Shown here: positions 43,501 to 55,500 of the stretch, piece by piece
Layout of the letters: the number at the start of each line of letters is the position of its first letter
Position numbering within the stretch: position 1 is the stretch's first letter
Assembly: GCA_963971225.1 (NCBI GenBank)
Contig: OZ020267.1
Span: 116,012,936 to 116,076,935, forward strand
Direction: 5' to 3'
Source: Melieria omissa
Taxonomy: Eukaryota; Arthropoda; Insecta; Diptera; Ulidiidae
Length of the DNA: 64,000 bases
The notes under the pieces: generated by a model
The model's input: the letters and a program-made list of their open reading frames with translations, nothing else
Told to the model about the DNA's origin: nothing
Database searches by the model: none
Translations under genes and position numbers: made by a program

Positions 43501-46500
43501 GCACGCGTGCGTTCACAACCACCGTCCGGTCTGGGTCTGGTGGTGCAGGTGAAGGCGCACGAGAGCACTCGCAGGAATGCCTTCTACATTAGTGCACCAA
43601 CAAATATGTGAGTGGATGGATGTGAGTGTGAATTTTAAACTCATTATTCGCCTTCCACACAGTCTTTTTAAAGCGGCGGAGGAAGCGCGTCTGCCCAAGC
43701 GGCTGCGACCAGACCTGGGTAGCGCGCTGCGCGAGTTCACCACACGCGAAAGTCATTGCTTTCAGCAGCTAAAAACGGATGATGGCAGTACGGCGCTCTT
43801 CACGTCGCAGGAACGCCAGTGGCTGGCGCTGCAAGTGCTGCAGGGTCTGCGGGCCGGCCAAACGGACATCGAGGCGCTGCAGGGACGAGCCGCTGTGGCG
43901 GAGGGCCAGAGTATTGTGGCCGCTTGGCAAGAGACGGGCCTGATAGTGCAGGTGTTTCCGTTGCATGAGACGCGCACGCTAGCACTGCTGCAGAACAGTT
44001 GGGTCAAACAGATATTTGCGCCACAGCCCTTGGGTGAGAATTGGTTAATTGTTTGAACACATAAGTCGCCATTGAATTTTTAACACTAAACTGCCATGGC
44101 TTTGTCTTTGCAAGATGATATCGCTGAATATTTCGGCGTGAAGGTGGCGCTATACTTTGCGTGGCTGGGGCATTACACTTGTGCACTGGGTGTGCCGGCA
44201 GTTTTCGGCACGATCCTCTACGGAGTACTGTGGGGCAAAGGCCAGACGGCACAGGACATGGGCCATGTACTGTTCTCGCTCTTCAATGTAGCATGGGCCT
44301 CACTGTATTTAGAAGCGTGGAAGCGCTACTCCGTGGAATTGGCCTTCCGCTGGGGCACACTATCAATGCCGCCGGAGCTGCTCGAACCGCCGCGACCGCT
44401 CTATAAGGTAAGATTTTTGTGCGCGAAGATGAATTGAATTGTTGATTGCGGTTTTAGGGTCCGCTAGTCGAGAACAACGTTACGGGCCGCCTGGAGCCGA
44501 AAGAGGCGCCCGCGTGGAAACGACGGGCATTTCGCTATCTGGTCAGCTTCCCAGTTATTGGACTGTGTCTCTTTCTGGTATTCGTGGTTATGTTTCTGAT
44601 GCTGCGCTTCCAGGTAAGTCGGCAACAACCCCCTTATTTTAACTACCGCACCACCTACCATACCCACCTGTTCGCATCTGCACTTCACAATAATGGGTTT
44701 CTTTGTACACTGCCGACGAGAACGTAGCCATTCAATTAGCTTCTTGCACATTTATCACCTCGCTGCCACTCGTACACGTATTGAGTAGTTGATCTAGTTC
44801 CGCCACATCGCACATGTACGGGTGCACTTCCAGTTGCGTTTAGGATGACAAATGACCGAGTAAGCCAACCGGGTCTGGCAGTATTTAATGGAGCATTTGC
44901 GTGTCTATGCACGGTTCTCCTTTCCAACAGAGCTTTTCTGGCTCAGTTTTATTGACTAAAACGGGTGCCGCATGTACTTTGACCAGCACTATACTTCGCG
45001 TAATGATGATTGATTGACATATTGCTTTTCAGGCAGTCGAGCAATTATTTACAAATTGCACTTTAATTGACTTTCGTTATTGTAACTTTATACTTTCGCT
45101 AGCCCACTTTGTAAATTTTGATTTTTCAAGTGCTTCTAATTAATTTGTTTCTTCATAGCTGCATCACACCAAAGTTACATGCAATGCGTTTATTTTTTGC
45201 AGGATTGGCTGGATCAGAATAATATACCTGATAGAGGAATTGCTCAATGCATGTATAATTTGCACAAGGTTATTATGGTTTTCTTTTATGTATGTTCGGT
45301 TCGCGTAGCTGTACATAAAGTGGCTAAACTTAGGTTCTCACAGATACTTGTGTGTCCAAGTGTACCGCATTCACGTTTACAATAAATACGTAGTCCTCTT
45401 GTAACCTTCTGTCTACCTGCCGTCGACGAACAAATCAACAGAAATGTTTTATTTTTGTAATATACAAGTTTTGATGAATCAAAAGTTTCACTCATGTTTG
45501 CATTTCTAAATGTTAGGTTATGCTAAGGAGGATGTGTACTCAAAGGCTCAATGTGGCGCACTTTGAATAATGTTTGAAATAGAAATTAATATATCTCCCT
45601 ATAGACAAATTTACAATATTTTGTACAGATAACATTTGTAAAGTTATCGTATCGTATATAACCACTAACAAATCGTATATAACTATCGAAATAACCACTT
45701 CGACTATCGAATCATTATCGTTCAATATTAATTTCTATTACCAATTGAGTCGGTGACTTCTACTCCTAATCTCTTACTTCTACTCGTACATACACGCATG
45801 AATAAGTATGCGCATGAAGTGAACGTACGAAGGTAAATAGTAATTACATTTATGACTGCCATACATTTTACGGGTCGACTTGTAAGAAGGAGTCAACGGA
45901 TTTCCATAATACATGGTTTAGTTGTTGTTTGATCGTAAGCATTGCCCATCAAACGTGTTGCGTCCACCCACGCTGAACACCCACCTCCAAACACCAGGTG
46001 CCAATTTATTGGTTTTTTACTTGCTTCGAGTCATTGTCTTTCGTCAAAAACACTACTGCGTGCACCCCTTCTTATAGGCGTTTTTTGGTTAAGCGCAAAG
46101 TATGTGGAGAAATGCAGTCCCGAAACCCAAAAACTCAAATAAGAGACCCTCTCTAAAATGGAGGTTTCATTACTGTTGCTTTGAGGCATTCCATGTTTTC
46201 ATTCGTGTGTCATGCGATTGTTGAAAATTTAAGTTTCAAACAGCTTTGTGAGCTGCAGGCTTAGTTTGCTTTTGCTTTTTTTTGTTTGCTTTGCATAAAA
46301 CAATACAAGACACTGCCAGCAACGCCAGTGATGTTTCTTGAGGGTGAAGGTCACAGGGGTTATGTGTCAGCAAAGCCCAGTGGCCGAGTGTATGCTAGCA
46401 TTAATTTCCCTGCTGCGTTGGTGTTGCTTTTCCCACCGCATACCAACCGCCATGTTGTTACTTCTTCTGTTGTCACTGTCGTTCTGCCAAGTTAATGGCT

Positions 46501-49500
46501 TTCAATTATACGTGGAAAGTTTACGTTGAAAAGCGACAGCAGGACGGGTAGTGCACGACCGGAGGGGAAACCATTAGGCAGGTTATTTATTTGACAATGA
46601 GGCGTTTAATTAAAAATCAAAACAGTGTCAGCTAAGCGTACAGGAAAGATTGTGTGCTAGGAACAAACTTTAATTCGAGCATTGCACCTTACGAGGCATT
46701 GAATCCTTCCGCATAATTAGCGCGTGTGTGTCGTAACGGTAACCACGCAGATCCATATACATATGTACTTAAATTTTAAGAGATTCCACAGTGATAATTA
46801 ATAAAAATAATAAAGTAACCAAAAAAGCTTGATGAATAAACTGGTCGCAGAATTAGACGGGCCATTAGGACGGCCTGTTGCTTCGTTTCAAATTAATAAC
46901 AAAGAGAGAACTTTGAAAAATGTACCCTCCTACTCACTATATTTTTTTTTGTTGTATAAATACTTTAAAATCGAATTATTCGTGTATACGTGTGTTACTG
47001 TGGCCTCCCCTTATAGTAGATTCGCTATTTGCACGCAACGCATTAAAGTAACTCAGTATCAATTAACACTTCTGCAACGCTTCTCACTTCTGCAACCTAA
47101 CACATTTCCTCGCAGTTTGAAAACACACAAATTCTGAACTTCTATTGGCAGGATAAACCCTTCACTGGAGAACCAGACCTTGTGTAGTGCATATTATAAT
47201 AACACGCATTAAGCTAACGTATAGCACAATGTATGCCACGTGAGGCGGCAATAGTCTTTTATTTGTATGTACCATAAATCATTCATAGACATTTGCTGCC
47301 AATCGCCATCAATCGGACAATAAAGTATCAGAATACGTTAAATTTCGTGTGTACAGGCTCTTACTTATGTCCTCCATGTTGTGTTACAGTCGAGATTTCT
47401 CTTCTCTCTTCTATTTTGCCAATGGCAGGACTGGTGGGACTCAAAGTTGCCCGAGGAAAGTGTGCTCTGCTGCCTAAGTGTGATACCGAAGATTCTCCTG
47501 GCAGGAGCAATAACATTGATGGATGAAGCCTATTATAAGTTAGCTGTTTGGCTGAACGATCGTGGTAAGGCAAATGTGTTAACGCCAACGACTGCTTACC
47601 TAAGATGTGTTCTTTGCAGAAAACTATCGGCTTCAATCGAAATATGAAAATCACCTAATAGCCAAAGTTGCGCTGTTTCAATTTGTCAATTCTTTTCTGT
47701 CACTGTTCTACATTGCATTTTATTTACGCGACGAGGAAAAACTGAAAGAGGTGAGTTGTTCCATATCTGAACCGCATCAGTATGCTTGTTCAGTAGTAGT
47801 TAAACCTATTTGCGAATACTTGACTCCACTCATTCGTCAAATTGAATGTTACATGCTTCGGGAAACCGTACATTACTCAAAACCCTACAATTATATGATA
47901 ATAAAATTTGATTTTATTTCGATTAGCAATTGGCGGGTTTGCTAATATCACGACAAATCATCGGGAACTTGCGTGAGTCCGCCATACCCTACTTCATCGA
48001 GCAGTGGAAATTAGCAAAGCTCAGCTTCAATATGTGGGGGGCACTCAGCCCGACCCAGGACATTCACCGTACCATCACTGACTCTGGCACAACAACGGCA
48101 ACCACAACAGCGGAGAAGCTGAAACTGGACACGCCGGAACAGACACCAACCAAGCAGGATAAGAAAAAGCTGGAGGCGGCGGCAGCGGCAAACAAACGCA
48201 ATATTGGCCAAGCGGAAATTGAAAGTACACTGTACAAGGTAATCCGCAGCCGGATTGAAGCTGACTTTCGCAATTTACATTACGTTGTCCTTTTGCGCAA
48301 CACTTCCCCGCAGTACGACGGCACCTTTTCGGACCATCTGGAAATGCTGGTGCAAATGGGCTATGTGGTGCTTTTCTCGGCTGCTTTTCCGCTCGCAGGC
48401 ATCTGCGCACTCATCAACAATCTGATGGAGATACGCTCAGACGCCTTCAAGCTGGCACATGTGCACCAGCGCCCGTTCGGGCAGCGAGTGGCCAATATCG
48501 GAACGTGGCAGAATGCGTTCAGCATTCTCTCGTTGGCTGCTGTGATTGTCAACTGCGCACTGATCGGTCTGTCGGGGCAGGTATCGCGCCTGTGGCCGGG
48601 ACTGACGACTGCGCAAACCATTGTTTTAATCGTTACACTCGAGGTGGGTACCGTTGGTTGCCGCCGGCGAAACAGCTTTGCTATAATTGATTTCATTCAA
48701 ACAGCACATCATGTTGGGCCTACGATCGGCACTCACCTGGCTGCTGCCAGAGTTGCCATCATGGCTGGCGGCGGAAATTGCACGGGCCGAACACTGTCGC
48801 CGTGAAATGCAATGCAAAGGCACATCTCCGCGGCCCACTCCTCCAACGCCGCCCTCTACAACATCTACGCAAGCGGAGCAGGAAGCCATGAATCTTGAGG
48901 GCGCCACCACAAACGATCAGTCTATGGAAAGTCAAGTGGCCGAAGATCTAGTATACCAGGAACACTTAAGGCTTTCGTCTTACCAACCGTACAATGATGA
49001 AATTACGAATTTCGGGCTGCAACGCAACGTCGAGGCTGATGTGAATATTTACGAGAACCGTGATTCGTCTCCAGACTCGCCGCCATCTCAGGTATGCATT
49101 GATTGCAGAAGTGCGTACTGAATAAATATACATATCTGTCTACAATTTCAGACTAGTACAATTTTAATACGGCCTTTGCACGAGTCCACACCGCCTAACA
49201 GTGGAACTTCCCTAACGAGCCTAACACAGGACATAGCTCACGGCGCCGCCGGGTGAGTTGATGGCAAAGTATTTAACAGTTAGGTGCTTTAATTTCCATT
49301 CAATTTTTTTTTATTTTTCAACAATTGAAACACTTTTTAAAGTTCTAAACTTACATATTGCTATATACATACATACACAAACAATTTTACATTTTCTTAT
49401 GCGTATGTTTTAACAGCCCTACTCATTTACAATATACCAGTTTCATAAACATTATAACATTTTTTATATGCACAACATTTATTATCTCTACACTGCTTAT

Positions 49501-52500
49501 TCCAGTGGTTTATCGTAGTTTAGTCTCCCGAAGTAATTTTCAATGATCTACTTTAATAAAAGAATCTGATTTCGTAAAAATAATTATTATTGGCAATTTC
49601 GAGCTGTCGCAGTATACTAAGGGTTGCGATAAAGAATAAATAGTAAATTAAGGCTTGCCTTATGGCTCTTAATGTGTTAATAGTCGTATTTAATGAAATG
49701 CGTAATTAACCCTTTCGACCTCGAATTTTACCCTGTGTTTCGAAATTCCTTTTTGGTATTTAAATCATGAAACACTTGCCTAAGAAGTGTGCGCACGGCA
49801 TTAGAAGTCGCCGCGCCTCCTTTTTAGAGTTATAGAGCTAGTTTACTTTTGAACAATTTTAGCTTAAAACGGGTTAAATAAATTTTGTATCAATATTTTT
49901 CAGTTACAGACAAATTATTTACTATTTATGGAAAAATACGAAATTATCACTTTTTGGTTTTATTTAACCATTATTAAAGAAACAGGGTTTTGATCAAACG
50001 CGCCCAATTCGTAGAATTAGAACACAAACATTTCCTGATATCGCTGCAAATTATTGAAAACACAGTGCAATAAATTTAAAAAAAAATTTGAGGGAGGAAG
50101 GTCAAACCTGTCTCATTCAATAGAGGTCATGACATTTGAGTCAAAAGATATGATGTTTTAAAAGTTTCAGTAAGGGGCATTAAGCCGCCATCTTTAAACT
50201 GCATTAAAAAAAAAACTCAAACATCCCGGAAAAAATCCCTTGAAACTTTTTTATCTACTAAGGTCCTCTATCGAATGAGACGGGTTTGACCTTGTCCTTT
50301 TTTTCAGTGTTGCACTGTGAAATTATTTCGGGGATAACAGTAACATTTTTGTAATTTGCTTTGAATTGACTTCTAAAAATATTAATTTGTTGGTGCCTAC
50401 TTAAATTAAACCCATAAATCAATCGTAGCTTTTGCTATAAGATGAAAGATAGGTGAAGTTGCTCTCAGGCAACTTTGTGGTCGAAAGGGTTAAGATAAGA
50501 TTCGAGGAAACGTGAAAGGAGTTTAATGGTTTAATTATTAATTGAATTCTTGATATCTTTTAAACAGTCGAAATGTTTGAGTGAGCATAGATAATCCTTA
50601 TACCAAATATGCGGAACTAATTTGGCATTTATCATAATCAATATTGACTTAACCAATATAAAACTATTGAAATCGACCACTTTATACATATTTACGCACC
50701 AAAGCTACGAGCCAGCTACGCCTGAACAATTATCTCAGCAATGTTATTTTGCATTTTTGTGTGGTGTGACCGAGATAGATTTTCTTAACGCACCTTCATG
50801 GATTAAAAAGTTTATTAATACGAATAATCGCGCTGGCCCATTCGCAACACGTTTTACTCCGAAATCTTAGATTTAATTGGTTTGCAAACTCAACGAAACG
50901 AAATACCTATTAACAGTTTTTATTTCTTTTGTACATACATATCTTTATTTTATATTACTTAAGTAGGTGAATAATCTTTTGATAAATTTACTTAATAATT
51001 TTTCCAATATTATATATAGCGCATGTAAAAGTTGTAAGCAGAAAATGAAAAAACCGGGAAACCCCTCATTTCATGGATATTCAGTTCGTAATTTAAGCTC
51101 AATTCAAGCCAATCAAAGAATGCACGCTTTTGCTGGGTAATTTAACTAAATGTGTCTACATGTAATGTTTGTATGTCCGTGAAACTGTGTTCTTTCCAAA
51201 ATCCACAACTTTACTTTGAATTTATGAAATAAACTTGATTGGCACCTTACGATATATTTAAACCAATAACTGAGAATTACTTACATTAATGCATGCAAAT
51301 ATAATTTCAAACTCATACGCTAACCGTTTTAATGACTTGTGAACATTAAAACAACAACGCTACTTAAAACCAGATTTTCTAAAATTGTTATTAATTGTAA
51401 AAACTTGTTTTCTTCTCCTCCTCATGCTTTTTTCTGTCAACAATTACATTTCATTTATATATTTCTCTACCGTCAATATGCTCGATTCTTACCCATTCAT
51501 TTCCCCCGCTACCTTCGCTTTCCCCTGCAACCGCCATCGTTTTCGTTTTCCCGTTTACATCTGAATTGTTCCTTCCTTTCACTTGAAATCCAAACCCACC
51601 TCTTTAGCGCTTCCGCAAGCAGTACAAGCACTCTGGCATTAAATACTCGACAGCCCATGCATATACCGGAAATACCGCCATTCCGGAAAAAGTCAAACGA
51701 TTCGGCAGATCATACCGGTAGCAGTGCTAACAGTAGTCCGCAGCGCTCGAGGCAGCCGCTTATATTCACACCGCCTCCCATCCTACAGCATCAAGCTTCA
51801 AAAATACCGGAAATACCGCCATACAAGCCGCGCAAAATATCGGCCGAGAGCGCCATCAACTTGCACATGAGCGTAAGAATTCATAAGCACACTAACGTGT
51901 TTACTAGTATATCCGTTTATTGATTTGCTCTACTCGTTTCCGTAACGTTACCGCCACGTACCCGTAGTCACATTAGTTCCACACCAAAGCCAACACAAAG
52001 ATCCCATTAACGTACGCGCGACGGCATACCCGACGCAAGAAAATCTGTATAACGGTGTATGTAACATTATCTGCAGATATAGAGAGGGAGAGTGAGATAC
52101 ACTGTCAACTCAAAACACAACACCGACAAACGGAGACTTTAAGTGTGTTTAACACACCAAAACTCTAAGAAATACATACTCCGAATAGTCGCCGAAACAA
52201 ATAACCACACGCGACACCCTGACGAACCGAAAACTTTTTCAACCTCAGTTCGTACACTTCAGCTTGCTGTGTTTACAGTAACTTCAATTACGGAATTTTT
52301 GTTTGCTTTGATTACAAAACAACAAATCTTAATCTCTGCTCTCCCTTTAACTATACGCCTATTCTGTGCTTTTGATTACCTCACCCCACAAAGGATAAAC
52401 TGTCCATTAAACTACACGCACCCGAGTGGATGTCACGCTTAAAAGTCAGCGAAAATATAAATCTGCATAGGAGTATAGATTGCATAGCAAAGGTACTACA

Positions 52501-55500
52501 CATGCAACGCGACGACTGGAAGGTCACACGTCCAGTGCGTCCAAAACGGTTCCGTTGATGTGAATGGCATACACAATTTTTTAGCTTCGTTAAAATACTC
52601 GTATTTAAATATATACTTATTTGTGCTTGTAATCACTGTTTGTTGTTGTTCGACTTATTATAGAAATTGCATTATAGAAATTGCGAAGTGCATAGGCTGC
52701 AACGTGCACTATACATACTCGTATAAACATACGCAGCACCACCATATGTTGTAAATGCCCGAATTGGCGCTCAGCCAGTCATATGAAATTATAGAGATAG
52801 ACGTGGGCTTTGCAACATTTTGGATGCTTTTCACGACTTTCATACTTATATGAGTTTGCATACGAATACTCTATTTATATATTTGTAGTTGTATGTTGGT
52901 GAAGTGCGCAAACGTCGTCGTTGTGCTTCACTTACTTAAAAATGTTTTATGGTATATTAGTTGGATGCGGTAAATAGTTCCACAGTAGGAACAGCGCTCT
53001 CTACATACAGTCTATCCAGTAGAAGCGTGATCGACCAAATTATCACTTAGAGTACCGTTATAAAAAAAATTTGAATGCACCTAAGTAACCTCATCATTTT
53101 TGTAATACGCACTGCAAAAGTTGTAAGTCTCGTGAAACAATTACAAAGTACAGGGTGTTTTAACAAGATGAGCTCCGCGTGAGAGAAGCGACTTGAAGCC
53201 GTATACCTTTGTCTACACCCTAGAAGACCGTAAATGTCACGTTTAGCTGCAGCAAAATATATGAAGAAGTCGAAGTCATTCGTAACGAGGTGGACGAATC
53301 GGTATATGGAAGCAAAAAATGTCGACGATTTGGCTGGGCGGGGTCTTGAAAAAACGACCTCCCCAACACAGGACAAGAAGATCATTGATTTGTTTGCGAC
53401 GAAGCCGGGCTTATCGTTGAGTAAAGCTAAAGCAGTTTTAGAGAAAAGTGATGTTCAAATATCAAAAGAGACGGTTCGAGGACGTTTAAGAACTAACGAC
53501 GTTAAATATCGGAACTCTTTGAAAAAACTGTTGCTCTCATCATCACACGTTCAAAAACGGCTTGCCTGGGCTAATGCCAATTCAGACCGGAATTAGAATG
53601 ATGTAATATTTACGGATGAATCCCAATTTTGGGCATATAGTAGCATAAATCGATCTTGGTGTGCCACCATCAACCGATTGTTCCAACGAACTGTTAAAGA
53701 CCCAGTAAAGGTCCATGTTTGGGGCTACTTCTCAGAAAAAGGATTTGGGCGACTTTTCGTTATTACTATCAACTTGAACGCGGTTTTGATGAACAAAATT
53801 TATGAAAAAGCTTTATTACCACCAGCTGCGAAGATGTTCAGGAGAAGAGGACTCTCTTGGATTATACAAGAAGACAACGACCACAAACATCGTAGCCGAA
53901 TGTGTGCTGAGTGGAAACAGCAAAATGGGGTAGAGGTGTTAGATTCGCCCTCACAGTCGCCTGATGCCAACCCGATAGAAAATGTGTACGGAATAGTAAA
54001 GCAGAAACTCAGAGGAAATAGTATATTGACCAAAACCGTTATCGAGGCAAATTCGGCTGATTTGAAGTCGATTGCCTCGGCAACTTGCCCAGATCTTAGC
54101 GCAAAGTATGGGTCGGAGGTTTGAGGCCATAATAGCGAATGGCGGCGACTATACCTGCTATTAAAAATATTGCGTACAATAAATATTATAAACGCATAAA
54201 ATGCAGTTTGTTTGAAACGAATCGGACAAATAGTTTCCAAGTTACGGCGATCACGCTTCTACTGGACAGACTGTACATACATACATACATACATACATAT
54301 ACATATGTGCGCGAATATAAGAAGAATTTTGCGTAAGAATTTCATTTTATTTGAGAGCGTGCAACTGCAATCGGTCACTTTTCGACGACGTAGTCGTAAA
54401 TATGTTGAAAATGTGTTGCTGAATTTAATGTGCGCACAAATTAAATCAATTCCAAATATTCAGACATTTCAGTAGGTTTCAATATTCCAAGTGTTCCAAT
54501 ATTTTCAATTCATTTTTCCTTTTTTTTTTGATAATGAACGAGAACAAAGAGAAAGAGCTTCGAAACATTGCTGCAGCAAAACTAAGAATTTAAATATGTT
54601 TTTAAAATAAATTCAGAGACGAGCGTTCAGCATCAGCAAATATTTAACAATTTATTATTTACATATTTGTCTCGCTAAACTGCTGTACTGTGCTTCGTAG
54701 AACGGTTTTTTGTGGGTACAAATTTATCGATTTACAATCAGTCAATGTTTCAATGTTTTACCGCATAGCGAAGCAGCTTCCTGTGCGCTGTGCTGACTTT
54801 AAGCAGAGTTTATCAGTTTATTCTTCAGTGTCAACAAACAATTTGAAATTAGCGGAGGCAACACAGATGCGAGCTGGAAGCCGGTAATGTGCATGCGATT
54901 TGTGTATCATGCTCCATTCAAAAGAGCCACCGCCAGTCTGCTAATTTGTATTGCTTTATAATAAGCCACACGCAACATTTAGTTTATCTATTTCGCTAAA
55001 TCTACGAAACCTCAAAATCAATAACACAAACAAAATGTTTTAATTTAAAAAACTCTCAAAAGAATTGGATATTTTGAAAGGGTTGCAGTGGTCGGTATGA
55101 TTTATTGCGCTTCAATCTGTACATTCATACTAGCTATAAGTGGCGTGGGAGTGTTGAGATCCGTTGGAGTTCGCTTTGCGTCAATGCATGTTATTACAGA
55201 GCGGTTGCTCATTTTCTTTGCTTTGGCGACTCGCTTTCGATATTTACTTTTAATGAAGATAAACTATACTATGTTATGCACAACCACACATGTAGAAATC
55301 CTATACCTGCACACGGTGCCTAATTCCAACTTTCTTCTATTGCAAATTTTTCGACAATTCGCCCTGGACTCCACTGAAAATAAAATTCCCATCATACACC
55401 ACATTTATACAACTTGTATAAAAATTATGCCCGAAATCACCGCACCCGCACTTTGAACACGCTTTCGACTGTTTGTGGATGCACCCTACTTGCTTTAAAA

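Noticed and set aside
45203..45385. True mutually exclusive exon of Ano8
   Set aside because: No donor in phase 1 exists to join the exon at 47620, so it cannot simply replace exon 47429-47564. Kept only as a decayed copy or terminal exon.
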